Shown in pieces: positions 38,314 through 47,065 of a stretch of DNA of 64,000 nucleotides. Every line of letters starts with the position of its first letter. Within the stretch, counting starts at the first letter, position 1. The DNA is from Azoarcus sp. KH32C. GTDB lineage: Bacteria; Pseudomonadota; Gammaproteobacteria; Burkholderiales; Rhodocyclaceae. The DNA lies in assembly GCF_000349945.1 (NCBI RefSeq), contig NC_020516.1, positions 2,480,001-2,544,000 on the forward strand, in the 5' to 3' direction. The translations under genes were made by a program, and so were the position numbers. The notes beneath the pieces were generated by a model that made no database searches, was not told the origin of the DNA, and worked only from the letters and a program-made list of their open reading frames with translations.

Positions 38314-39354
38314 ATGGATCAGATCAGACTTACGCAATTCTCCCACGGCGGCGGATGTGGCTGCAAAATCGCGCCGTCGGTGCTCTCGAAACTGCTCGCG
38401 CACGCACCCGCCGGCATCGTTCCGCCGGAACTGCTGGTCGGCACCGAAACGGCCGACGATGCGGCGGTGTATCGCCTCAACGAGCATCAGGCGATCGTCG
38501 CGACAACCGACTTCTTCACGCCGATCGTCGACGACCCCTTCGATTTCGGCCGCATCGCGGCGACGAACGCGCTGTCGGACGTCTACGCGATGGGCGGGCG
38601 CCCGATCATGGCGCTGGCGCTGGTGGGCATGCCGATCGACAAGCTGCCGCCGGAAGTGATCGGACGCATCCTCGAAGGGGGCGCATCGGTCTGTCGGGAT
38701 GCAGGGATCCCGATCGCCGGCGGCCACTCGATCGACGTGCTGGAGCCGATCTACGGACTCGTCGGGCTGGGCGTCGTCGATCCGGCGCAGGTGAAGACCA
38801 ACGCCGGTGCGCAGGCGGGCGACGTGCTGATCCTGACCAAGCCGCTCGGCGTCGGCATCCTGTCGGCCGGGCTGAAGAAAGGTGTGCTCGCGCCGGAGGG
38901 CTACGCCGAGATGCTGCGCTGGACCACGCTGCTCAATCGCGTCGGTGCGAGCCTGGCGGGCATGAATGGCGTGCATGCGGTCACGGACGTCACCGGATTC
39001 GGCCTTGCCGGTCATTTGCTGGAGATCTGCCGCGGCTCGCGCCTCGGGGCGCAAGTGTCCTTCGATGCGCTGCCGAAGATCGACACGGCCGTCCAGCTCG
39101 TGCGAGATGGGATCGCGACCGGCGCTTCGACGCGCAACTGGGCAAGCTACGGCGGCGAGGTCCGGCTTGCGGCGGACACGCCGGAATGGCAGCGCAAGCT
39201 CATCACCGACCCTCAGACCAGCGGCGGGCTGTTGATCGCGTGTGCGGAGGATAGCGTCGAAGCCGTGCTGGCTGCGGTGCGCGAGGAACAGGGCAACGAA
39301 GCGGCGGTGATCGGTCGCATGGTCGCCGGGGAACCGATGCTGCAGGTCGCTTGA
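38314..39354 (+). CDS. selD: Selenide, water dikinase (selenophosphate synthetase)
   Basis: 346 residues from ATG 38314, with AGGA a few bases upstream. The N-terminal glycine-rich loop carries the active site as Cys, not selenocysteine (SHGGGCGCKIAPSVL). Metal/ATP segments include TADDAAVY, TDFFTPIVDDPFDFG and TDVTGFGLAGH. It makes selenophosphate from selenide and ATP. The start codons of selD and mnmH are 55 bases apart and divergent, so the promoters are shared or overlapping. No selA, selB or tRNA-Sec is in the window. Confidence 0.96.
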   Translation: MDQIRLTQFSHGGGCGCKIAPSVLSKLLAHAPAGIVPPELLVGTETADDAAVYRLNEHQAIVATTDFFTPIVDDPFDFGRIAATNALSDVYAMGGRPIMALALVGMPIDKLPPEVIGRILEGGASVCRDAGIPIAGGHSIDVLEPIYGLVGLGVVDPAQVKTNAGAQAGDVLILTKPLGVGILSAGLKKGVLAPEGYAEMLRWTTLLNRVGASLAGMNGVHAVTDVTGFGLAGHLLEICRGSRLGAQVSFDALPKIDTAVQLVRDGIATGASTRNWASYGGEVRLAADTPEWQRKLITDPQTSGGLLIACAEDSVEAVLAAVREEQGNEAAVIGRMVAGEPMLQVA

Positions 39355-39364
39355 TGTGTCCGAA

Positions 39365-39976
39365 TCAGTGCCTGATCAGCAAGGCGAGCTGTTTCCAGAC
39401 CGTCTCGACGATCAGGGGCTGGGCTTCCGCCGTCGGGTGAATCCCGTCGGACTGGAAGAGTTCTCGCCGATCGGCGAATCCGTCCAGCAGGAAGGGCACA
39501 AGCGGGATCTTGTACTGATCGGCGAGGTCCGCGTAGGCTTGCTGGAAGCGCCGCGTGTAGGCCGGTCCGTAGTTCGGCGGCAGCCGCATTCCGACCAGAA
39601 GTACGCGGGCGCCCTGGCGGCGGGCAAGCTCGATCATCGCGGCGAGGTTCTCCTCCATCAGGTCGGGCTTGAGACCCCGCAGGCCGTCGTTTGCGCCGAG
39701 TTCGAGGATCAGGTAGTCGGGCCTGTGGCGTTCGAGCGCAGCGGGCAGGCGTGAGCGTCCTCCGGCGGTGGTTTCGCCGCTCACGCTCGCATTGACGACG
39801 GAATGACGGAACCCTTCGCGCTCCAATCGCGTCTGCAACAAGGTGGGCCAGTCCTGCTTCGGTTGCAGGCCGTAGCCAGCCGACAGGCTGTCGCCCCATA
39901 CCAGGATCGTCGCCGCATCGACGTGCGCGCATGTCACCAACGCAAAGAAGATGAATACGATGGATCGCAGCGGCAT
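39365..39976 (-). CDS. tesA: Periplasmic SGNH arylesterase / acyl-CoA thioesterase I
   Basis: 203 residues from ATG 39976, chosen for GGAG six bases upstream and because it gives a clean signal peptide (PLRSIVFIFFALVTCAHVDA). Block I GDSLSAGYG holds the Ser, block III GANDGLRG the Asn, and the catalytic Asp/His are in SDGIHPTAEAQ. It cleaves short acyl esters/thioesters in the periplasm. It is divergent from the ABC ATPase, and the two 5' ends overlap by up to 26 bases. Confidence 0.94.
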   Translation of the reverse strand: MPLRSIVFIFFALVTCAHVDAATILVWGDSLSAGYGLQPKQDWPTLLQTRLEREGFRHSVVNASVSGETTAGGRSRLPAALERHRPDYLILELGANDGLRGLKPDLMEENLAAMIELARRQGARVLLVGMRLPPNYGPAYTRRFQQAYADLADQYKIPLVPFLLDGFADRRELFQSDGIHPTAEAQPLIVETVWKQLALLIRH

Positions 39977-40673
39977 TGAATTCTCCATTCCGGTCATAGA
40001 GGTGGCGGGACTCGCGAAACGCGTGGACCTGGGCGCGGGGCAGGGAACGCTGGAGATTCTGAAGGATGTTTCGTTCGCCGTGGAGCGCGGCGCATCGGTC
40101 GCGATCGTCGGCGCGTCGGGTTCCGGGAAATCCACGCTGCTGGGATTGCTCGCCGGGCTGGATGTTCCAAGCGAAGGCAGCGTGCGCATACGTGGCACCG
40201 ATATCTTTACGCTCGACGAAGACGCGCGGGCCGCCTTGCGCGGCGAGGCCGTCGGATTCGTCTTCCAGTCCTTCCAACTGCTGCCCGCGCTGACGGCGCT
40301 GGAGAATGTGATGCTGCCGCTGGAGCTCGCCGGAAATCGCAATGCCTTGGCGATCGCCCGCCAATGGCTGGAGCGCGTCGGCCTCGGGGAACGGCTGCGG
40401 CATTACCCGCGCCAATTGTCGGGCGGCGAGCAGCAGCGCGTGGCCCTCGCGCGGGCCTTTGCGCCGAATCCGCAGTTGTTGCTGGCCGACGAGCCGACCG
40501 GCAATCTGGATGCCGTGACGGGCGAGAGCGTCATCGAACTGATGTTCTCGCTGAATCGCGAAGCGGGCACGACGCTGATCCTCGTCACCCACGACGAGTC
40601 GCTCGCCGCGCGCTGCAGTCGGGTCCTGCACATGCATGCCGGACGGCTCAGCGGAGCGATCGAGCACGCCTGA
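39951..40673 (+). CDS. ABC transporter ATPase, YbbA/LolD type, no adjacent permease
   Basis: 240 residues from ATG 39951 (alternative ATG 39960). Walker A is GASGSGKSTLL, signature LSGGEQQRVALARAF, and Walker B LLADEPTGNLDAVTGE with the MacB/LolD-type EPTGNLD. In many proteobacteria this gene lies divergent to tesA and is followed by the large permease ybbP. Here the next gene is hpnE on the opposite strand, only six bases away. The FtsX-type permease at 47062 has its own ATPase, so this one lacks an obvious local partner. Confidence 0.92.
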   Translation: MNTMDRSGIEFSIPVIEVAGLAKRVDLGAGQGTLEILKDVSFAVERGASVAIVGASGSGKSTLLGLLAGLDVPSEGSVRIRGTDIFTLDEDARAALRGEAVGFVFQSFQLLPALTALENVMLPLELAGNRNALAIARQWLERVGLGERLRHYPRQLSGGEQQRVALARAFAPNPQLLLADEPTGNLDAVTGESVIELMFSLNREAGTTLILVTHDESLAARCSRVLHMHAGRLSGAIEHA

Positions 40674-40679
40674 AGCGCG

Positions 40680-41990
40680 TCAGGCGGCGCTGATGCGGAT
40701 TGTGCGCAATACGCGGCTTGCCGTATCGACGCCTGAGCGAACGGCCGACTCCAGCGTCGCAGGATACTCCGATTCCAGGTAGTCGCCAGCGAGCCACAGG
40801 CCGGCCACGGGCGTTTGCGGGCCCGGGCGCATCAGTCCCGGACGGCAGGCGAAGGTCGCGCGTCTCTCGGTGATCACCTGCGACCACTCGGGGCTCGGCA
40901 GGCGCACGTCGAGTTCCTGCTCCAACTGGCGATGGACGGCGAGAAGGAGTTCGTCACGGCTCAATCCCTCGTGCGGGCCATGAGCGCTGATCACGCAGGC
41001 GACGAGCCCCGGTTGCCCCCCGAGTTGCCCGCGGTCGAAAGCCCACTGAGCCGGTCCGCGCGCGAGCCCGATCATCGGAAAGGGCAGGTGGCAAGTCGGA
41101 CCCATTGCAAGATAGACGGTCGTGATCGGTTCGTTGGGCAGCCCCTCGATCATCGTTGCAAGCCGATCACAGTCGCCTACCGTGCGCAGGAGTCCTCCGG
41201 CGTGATGCGGCGCGGTCGCGAGGACCACTTGGTCGTAGACCTGGCGCGACGAGGGGTCGCCTTCGAGGCGGAAGCCTTCGTCGACGCGTTGGATCGCTTC
41301 TACCGGCGTTCCCGTGCGCAACTTGCCTCGCCGAACCGCGAGGTAGCGGGCCGCCGGGACAGGGAAGAGCTCCGAGAGGTCGACGCGGGGGATCAGCAGT
41401 TCGCTCGCCGCGGCGCCCGCGGCAAGGCTGTCACGCAGGACATTGGCGAAGATCTGTGCCGACGCCTCGCCGATCGGCGTGTTCAACGCCGCAACGCACA
41501 GCGGCTCCCAGACCAGCTTCACGAGATGCGTGGTCTGACGCGTCTCGCGCATCAGTCCCGCGACCGTCAGATCCGGCGCGACGCGAAAGGTGCGCTTCTT
41601 GAGCGCCCGCATTAGCCTGAGCATTGCGAGCCGGTCCGCCCACTGCAGCCCTTTTGCGGTGACTAGTCCGACCGCCAGATGCAGCGGGGCGGGCAGGCGG
41701 GCCGCCTGCAGATGGAGTGCCCCGGGCGTGTGCAGGGTCAGCGGCAGATGCGCGAGCTGTTTGGGAGAGCCTCCGGTCAGACGCAGCAGGCGCAGCAGCT
41801 CCGAATAGGCGCCGAGCAAGATGTGCTGGCCGTTGTCGACGCGCCAGCCGTCCTTGTTGACGACCCGCGCCCGCCCGCCGAGCGTGTGCGAGCGATCGAA
41901 GACCGTCACCTGCACGCGCCGTCGTGCGAGTTCCACCGCGCAGGCCAGTCCGGCATAGCCTGCGCCAATCACCGCAACGTGCTGACTCAC
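40680..41990 (-). CDS. hpnE: Hydroxysqualene dehydroxylase HpnE
   Basis: 436 residues starting at GTG 41990, with AGAGGG upstream. FAD-binding Rossmann motif VAVIGAGYAGLACAVELARR, then DNGQHILLGAY and a C-terminal FAD segment LWLAGDYLESEYPATLESAVRSG. HpnE reduces hydroxysqualene to squalene, the last of the three HpnCDE steps. It follows hpnD by 26 bases. It is convergent with the ABC ATPase. Confidence 0.95.
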   Translation of the reverse strand: MSQHVAVIGAGYAGLACAVELARRRVQVTVFDRSHTLGGRARVVNKDGWRVDNGQHILLGAYSELLRLLRLTGGSPKQLAHLPLTLHTPGALHLQAARLPAPLHLAVGLVTAKGLQWADRLAMLRLMRALKKRTFRVAPDLTVAGLMRETRQTTHLVKLVWEPLCVAALNTPIGEASAQIFANVLRDSLAAGAAASELLIPRVDLSELFPVPAARYLAVRRGKLRTGTPVEAIQRVDEGFRLEGDPSSRQVYDQVVLATAPHHAGGLLRTVGDCDRLATMIEGLPNEPITTVYLAMGPTCHLPFPMIGLARGPAQWAFDRGQLGGQPGLVACVISAHGPHEGLSRDELLLAVHRQLEQELDVRLPSPEWSQVITERRATFACRPGLMRPGPQTPVAGLWLAGDYLESEYPATLESAVRSGVDTASRVLRTIRISAA

Positions 41991-42016
41991 GCGATTTCCC
42001 TCTGCGCTAGCGAGCC

Positions 42017-42850
42017 TTACGCCCGCAGCCAGGTTGATCCGGCAAGCCACAGCTTGCGGATCGGGGTCAGCGACGTGCGGCGATCGAGCACCAGGAAGCC
42101 GTCGCGTTCGATTTCGCGCAGCAGCGTGCGGTAGATCGCGGCCATCACGAGGCCCGGGCGCTGGCTCTTGCGGTCGCCGCGCGGCAGATGCGCGAAAGCC
42201 TGATCGTAATACTGTTCCGCACGTTGGGCCTGGAAGCGCATGAGTTCGACAAAGTTGTCGTCGTGGCGCGCGTCCATGATCTGCTTGGCCGGAACGTTGA
42301 AGCGTTGCAGATCCTCGATCGGCAGGTAGATGCGGCCGCGCCGCGCGTCCTCGCCGACGTCGCGGATGATGTTCGTGAGCTGGAAGGCCATCCCGAGATC
42401 GTGTGCGTACTTCAGCGTCTGCCGATCCTCGTAGCCGAAGATTTCCGCCGCGAGCAGTCCGACGACGCTCGCCACTCGATAACAATAGAGTTGCAGTCCC
42501 TTGAAGTCGAGGTAACGGGTCTGCGTGAGATCCATTTCCATGCCGTCGATGATTTCGAGCAGCTGCTCCTTCGGCAGGTTGAAACGTCCGATGACGTCCT
42601 TCAATGCCAAGCCGACCGGGTGCGTCGGCTGCCCACCGTAGGTGAGGGCGATCTCCTTGCGCCACCATTCGAGCTTCGTCTGCGCGACCTGCACGTCGTG
42701 GCATTCGTCGACGACATCGTCGACCTCGCGGCACAGGGCATAGAGCGCGACAATCGCCTGCCGCCGCTCGGGCGGAAGGAAGAGGAAGCTGTAATAGAAG
42801 CTCGAGCCGCTCTTGGCAGCCTTGTCCTGGCAGTAGTCGTGGGGATTCAT
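42017..42850 (-). CDS. hpnD: Presqualene diphosphate synthase HpnD
   Basis: 277 residues from ATG 42850. A trans-isoprenyl diphosphate head-to-head synthase with the two Asp-rich sites DDVVDE and NIIRDVGED and the SSFYYSFLFLP start typical of the family. It condenses two farnesyl diphosphates to presqualene diphosphate. The start overlaps the hpnC stop by four bases. Confidence 0.96.
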   Translation of the reverse strand: MNPHDYCQDKAAKSGSSFYYSFLFLPPERRQAIVALYALCREVDDVVDECHDVQVAQTKLEWWRKEIALTYGGQPTHPVGLALKDVIGRFNLPKEQLLEIIDGMEMDLTQTRYLDFKGLQLYCYRVASVVGLLAAEIFGYEDRQTLKYAHDLGMAFQLTNIIRDVGEDARRGRIYLPIEDLQRFNVPAKQIMDARHDDNFVELMRFQAQRAEQYYDQAFAHLPRGDRKSQRPGLVMAAIYRTLLREIERDGFLVLDRRTSLTPIRKLWLAGSTWLRA

Positions 42851-43680
42851 CGGATACCTTTGTAATTCAGCGCGCGCCACACGAGTCGCGGCCAGTCGGA
42901 TTTTGTCAGCGTCGGGCGCCGCCGGAAAACGTCGAAACGCACCGCCTCGATGCGTTCGAGGATGTGCAGGCCGCCGAGCACGACGAGGCGCAGCTCCCAG
43001 CCGATGCGGCCGGGTAGATCGCGGGCGAGAGGCGCGCCCTCGAGCATCATCGCGCGCGCCCGCTGGACCTGGAACGCCATCAGGGCCCGCCAGGCGTCGT
43101 CGCAGAGCGCCGCTTGGAGATACTCTTCGGTCACGCCGAACCGCTGCATGTCATCGAGCGGGACGTAGATGCGATGCTTTTGCCAGTCGACAGCGACGTC
43201 CTGCCAGAAGTTGATCAACTGCAGGCTCGTGCAGATCAGATCCGAACGCCGCAGGTTGTCAGGCGTGGCGGCCCGGTACAGGTGCAGCATCAGGCGGCCG
43301 ACCGGGTCTGCCGAGCGGCGGCAGTAGTCGCGGAGTTCGTCGAAGTCCGCGTAACGGGTCTTCCCCACGTCCTGGCTGAAGGCGTCGAGCAGATCCCGGA
43401 AGCATTGCAGCGGGAGCGCGTGATCGCGGACCGCGACGCCCAGGCGCGCGAAGAGGCGGGCGAGCGAGGGATCGCGCGGCGCTTCGCCGCGGCCGAGCAG
43501 GTTGAGTTCGTTCCGGTAGTCGTTGAGACGCGCCAGTCGTGCGATCGGTGCTGCGTCACCTTCATCGGCCACGTCGTCGGCGCCGCGCGCGAAGGCGTAG
43601 ATCGCCTCCACCGGCTCACGCAGGTGGGGTGGCAGCAACAGCGACGCGACAGGGAAGTTCTCGTAATGATCGACGGACAT
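42847..43680 (-). CDS. hpnC: Hydroxysqualene synthase HpnC
   Basis: 277 residues from ATG 43680. A sister of HpnD with Asp-rich sites DDVADE and NFWQDVAVD. It turns presqualene diphosphate into hydroxysqualene. It leads the hpnC-hpnD-hpnE cluster, which supplies squalene for hopanoids. The squalene-hopene cyclase is not in the window. A TATACT element lies just upstream (43692-43697, minus strand), close to the start codon. Confidence 0.96.
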   Translation of the reverse strand: MSVDHYENFPVASLLLPPHLREPVEAIYAFARGADDVADEGDAAPIARLARLNDYRNELNLLGRGEAPRDPSLARLFARLGVAVRDHALPLQCFRDLLDAFSQDVGKTRYADFDELRDYCRRSADPVGRLMLHLYRAATPDNLRRSDLICTSLQLINFWQDVAVDWQKHRIYVPLDDMQRFGVTEEYLQAALCDDAWRALMAFQVQRARAMMLEGAPLARDLPGRIGWELRLVVLGGLHILERIEAVRFDVFRRRPTLTKSDWPRLVWRALNYKGIR

Positions 43681-43745
43681 GGGCGCGGCGCAGTATACGC
43701 GATAGCACATTGCAAGCCGTCGTTACCGCGCAGTCAGGAGGCGAT

Positions 43746-45110
43746 TCAGTCGTCCATGATCTCGTCGTCGGGGGCGAGGCCGCGATCGGAGCTGCGTCGA
43801 CCCCTGGTCGGGACACCGGATTCGACGACACAATTGCGCCCCTCGCGCTTCGCCTGGTAGCAGGCGGTGTCGGCGGCGATCAGGATCTCGGCGGGATCGG
43901 ACTGCCTGCCGTCGACGTAGGTGATGCCGATGCTGGCACCGATCGAGAAGACATTGCCGTGCCACTCGAATCGGTAATCCGCCACGCTTTCGCACAAGCC
44001 TTCGGCCAGCCGCAATGCATCTTCGCGTGAGCAATCATGCAGGATCAGCGCGAACTCGTCTCCGCCGACACGACATAGCGTGTCCTGTTCGCGGATGCGA
44101 GACTGGATCAGCTCCGCAATGCGCATCAGCAATTCGTCACCGGCCGCATGACCGCAGGTGTCGTTGACGATCTTGAAGCGGTCGAGGTCGATGAAGCACA
44201 GCGCCCCATGGTCACTCGCGCGGCGTCGCGATGCGGCGACGCACTCTTCGATCCGCTGTTCGAAGACGCGGCGGTTCGGCAGCCCGGTCAGCGGGTCGTG
44301 CGTCGCCTGGTAGGCAAGCTGGGCCGTCGCGTCGTCGATGCGCGACTGCATCGTACGGTGATTCTCGGAGATGGCCCGCGCCATCGCGTTGAAGCCTTTT
44401 TCCAGCGCAGCGAGCTCCGGGTTGTTGGCGCCTTCGGTAATTTCGACGTCGAGGTCGCCGGCCTTCATACGCTTGACGCCTTCCACCAAGGCCTTGACCG
44501 GCTTGGACACGGAACGCGCCAGACGCAGCGCCAGCAGTCCGGAAAGCGAAAGCCCAAAGCCGAGCATGGCAAGGGCAGCGCCGATGATCGTGTTCTTTTC
44601 GTGGGCGGACGGCCGCGCGTCGAGTTCGATGTGGACCCAACCGATCGGGTCCTGGGGCTGCTCTTTCACAGCGTCCGCGGAGACGTCGTCGATCGTCACG
44701 TTCACTGCCTGGATGGGCGCCACCATGACGACGAACTCAGGCGTTCCGCCCCGCACAATGCCGCGCCGCAGCGTGCGCAGTTCGGCGGGGGCGAGCACGC
44801 GGATCCGGCCCTTGCTGGCAAGTAGATTCCCGGCGTCATCGTACAGCGCGGCGGCGCTGACGTCGCGCTGCTCGGTGGCCGCCTGCAGCAGCGCATCGAG
44901 CGCTTCGCGATTGCCCGCAATGACCCCATATTCCGCGGCGGGCGCGAGAAAGCTGATGATCGCGTCGCCGTGAGTCTGCAGCGCCTCGTCGAGCATTCGG
45001 GTGCCGCGGTAGACGACGACCGTGGTCACGAGTGATGCGAGCACCGCCACCGGCAGCAAGGCGACCAGCAGAAGCCTGTCGTGCAGCGGAAGGTGGCTCA
45101 GTCTCTTCAT
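43746..45110 (-). CDS. Membrane diguanylate cyclase (periplasmic domain-HAMP-GGDEF)
   Basis: 454 residues from ATG 45110. TM1 at 14-35, a periplasmic domain at 36-175 (GVIAGNREALDALLQAATEQ, as in CHASE8-like domains), TM2 at 178-200, HAMP at 200-255 and GGDEF at 285-440. The cyclase motif is intact (VGGDEF) with an RxxD inhibitory site (REQD). It starts 2 bases after the stop of a periplasmic binding-protein gene, so the two are surely co-expressed and the binding protein may feed its periplasmic domain. No EAL domain. Confidence 0.93.
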   Translation of the reverse strand: MKRLSHLPLHDRLLLVALLPVAVLASLVTTVVVYRGTRMLDEALQTHGDAIISFLAPAAEYGVIAGNREALDALLQAATEQRDVSAAALYDDAGNLLASKGRIRVLAPAELRTLRRGIVRGGTPEFVVMVAPIQAVNVTIDDVSADAVKEQPQDPIGWVHIELDARPSAHEKNTIIGAALAMLGFGLSLSGLLALRLARSVSKPVKALVEGVKRMKAGDLDVEITEGANNPELAALEKGFNAMARAISENHRTMQSRIDDATAQLAYQATHDPLTGLPNRRVFEQRIEECVAASRRRASDHGALCFIDLDRFKIVNDTCGHAAGDELLMRIAELIQSRIREQDTLCRVGGDEFALILHDCSREDALRLAEGLCESVADYRFEWHGNVFSIGASIGITYVDGRQSDPAEILIAADTACYQAKREGRNCVVESGVPTRGRRSSDRGLAPDDEIMDD

Positions 45111-45112
45111 GA

Positions 45113-46033
45113 CTACTTCCGCCTTTCGATGCCGTCGGCGAGCGTCGTCTCGTCGCTGATCGTAATGCTCAGCGCCCGTGCAACGTGCCGATTGATGCCG
45201 ACCGAGAAGTAGCGCGGCGCCTCCGCGGGCGGCAGGTCTATCCGTCCGCCCCCCTGTTGCGCGAGCCATTCCGCCGTCTGGCGTGCGACATCCTCGGGCG
45301 CGCTGAATACGCCCGCCAGCGCGCCCGCCGTGACGTAGGCCTGCGAATAGCCGAACACCGGTTTGCGGTAGCGATATGTTGTCAGCAGGATCGGTCGTGC
45401 GGTGTTGGGCGTATAGGCGAGGGAGTCGGGCACCGCCAGGATCAGGTCCGACGCCTCCAGCAGACGTTCGAGTGCCGGCAGGAGCGCATCGCCGTCGCCG
45501 ATCTGTTCGAAATTGGGCTTGAAACCGGCGCGGACGGCTGCGTCCTGTAGCGCGGGGCGCAACGGGGCCGACTGCGGTCCGAGAAGGATGCCGACACGTT
45601 CCGCGGACGGCATCGCGTTACGGACGAGGCGGAAGTGGCGCAGCAGGGGTTGGTCGAGGACGATCCCGCCGATCCTCGCTCGCGGGTAGCGAATCTGCAG
45701 CGCGCGCAGGTTCTGGGTCGAAATGAGCACCGCCAGAATGGGCACTCCCGACCGCTCGGCCATCTGATTGACCGCTTCGGCACCTACGGCAACGATCACG
45801 TCGGCACGCGCCAGGACGGTCTCGTCATAGCTTTCCCCGACTGCCCCCGCCTCACGAACACGGATCGAGCCGGACTGAGGAAGGGCCGAACGCAGTGCCG
45901 CGACGAAGGCGGCCTGGACCTCATTGTGTTTCGACAGGACGATCGCTGCTTCCGTCGCCGACGCGCCGGCCGGCAGGCCACAGAGGGCCAGCCAGAACAC
46001 GAGGGCGAAGAGGCAGGAAATCTTTTTCAACAT
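45113..46033 (-). CDS. ABC_sub_bind-type periplasmic substrate-binding protein
   Basis: 306 residues from ATG 46033 with a clear signal peptide (KKISCLFALVFWLALCGLPAGASA). The fold is of the TrpX/ABC substrate-binding family (ADVIVAVGAEAVNQMAERSGVPILAVLIST; RVGILLGPQSAPLRPALQDAA; LILAVPDSLAYTPNTARPILLTTYRYRKPVFGYSQAYV). No permease or ATPase of that transport family is beside it. The partner is the GGDEF protein 2 bases downstream, which suggests ligand sensing instead of transport. Confidence 0.88.
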   Translation of the reverse strand: MLKKISCLFALVFWLALCGLPAGASATEAAIVLSKHNEVQAAFVAALRSALPQSGSIRVREAGAVGESYDETVLARADVIVAVGAEAVNQMAERSGVPILAVLISTQNLRALQIRYPRARIGGIVLDQPLLRHFRLVRNAMPSAERVGILLGPQSAPLRPALQDAAVRAGFKPNFEQIGDGDALLPALERLLEASDLILAVPDSLAYTPNTARPILLTTYRYRKPVFGYSQAYVTAGALAGVFSAPEDVARQTAEWLAQQGGGRIDLPPAEAPRYFSVGINRHVARALSITISDETTLADGIERRK

Positions 46034-46375
46034 ATCCCGGTCGAAATACGGCCGACTCCGGCTGCATGCTTCAATCCAATTTGAAGGACTGGAAGCAGTG
46101 CCTGCGTCGGCGCTCCGGAGACGAAGCGATCAAGTGAAGATCGGTTGCCCCGGGGGGTGGATTATTCCCGAAAATGGATGTTTTTTCTCAATAACTGCAA
46201 AGATTTCATTCAGCGAGGATAGTCACGTTGCAAAATTGCCCGGCATAGTGGATCTCATCCCGAGAGCCGGGTTTCAATGCCAAGTGCAATGTCATACCGA
46301 CGATGTGTTGTCGGCCGGGGCCGACTCCATCTGGAAGCGCTTTCGGCATATCTTGGTCCAATAACGGGAGACACA
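46034..46375. other. 342-base divergent intergenic region
   Basis: Between the binding-protein gene (minus) and the ABC ATPase gene (plus). No protein-coding signal beyond a spurious extension of the ATPase frame back to 46277. It is locally AT-richer and contains a TTTTTT run with a nearby GAAAAT. It should hold both promoters, but I cannot fix them. Confidence 0.5.
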
Positions 46376-47065
46376 GTGCTGGAGATTAGCGCCGTAACGA
46401 AATGTCACGAGAAACCCGTATCCCACCCCTGGGCACGTCCCCTCTTCGCCGACGTCTCGCTTGAGCTGCACAAGGGCGAATGCGTCGCGATCATGGGCGA
46501 ATCGGGGGTCGGAAAATCGACCTTGCTTAACTGCATCGCAGGGCTGGAACCGGTGGATGGCGGCGTGATCCGGCTCGATGACGTCGAACTGACAAAGCTC
46601 GACGAAGACGCTTTTGCACGATTGCGGAGGAAGTCTTTCGGCTTCGTGTTTCAGGCCTTTCACGTCCTGCCGCACCTGACCATCAGCCAAAACGTCGCAT
46701 TGCCTCTGTGGCTGCTCGACACGGACGAGGCGGAGACTGCCCGGCGGGCAGGAGAGATGATCGAGCGAGTGGGGCTCGGCGGTCGTGGCGACGACTGGCC
46801 GCGCCACCTTTCGGGAGGCGAACTCCAGCGCGTGGCAATCGCGCGGGCGCTGGTGCATCGCCCGCTCCTCGTACTTGCAGACGAGCCGACCGGCAACCTC
46901 GACCCCGAGCGCGCCGCCGACATCCTCGATTTGCTCCTTGAACGCATTCGCACCGTCGAGGCGATGGGGGTCATCGTCACGCACTCGGCCGTTGCGGCAG
47001 GTCGGGCGGACCGCGTTCTGCGGCTGACGAGTGGCGGCCTCAAGGCGCAGCCGGTCGTAGCGTGA
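46376..47065 (+). CDS. ABC transporter ATPase (LolD/MacB type)
   Basis: 229 residues from GTG 46376, preceded by GGGAG. Walker A GESGVGKSTLL, signature HLSGGELQRVAIARAL, Walker B LVLADEPTGNLDPERA. It powers the FtsX-type permease that follows; the start of that gene overlaps this stop by four bases (GTGA at 47062). It forms a three-gene unit with the permease and an AttH-like lipocalin, comparable to the AttE/AttFG/AttH arrangement. Confidence 0.94.
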   Translation: MLEISAVTKCHEKPVSHPWARPLFADVSLELHKGECVAIMGESGVGKSTLLNCIAGLEPVDGGVIRLDDVELTKLDEDAFARLRRKSFGFVFQAFHVLPHLTISQNVALPLWLLDTDEAETARRAGEMIERVGLGGRGDDWPRHLSGGELQRVAIARALVHRPLLVLADEPTGNLDPERAADILDLLLERIRTVEAMGVIVTHSAVAAGRADRVLRLTSGGLKAQPVVA

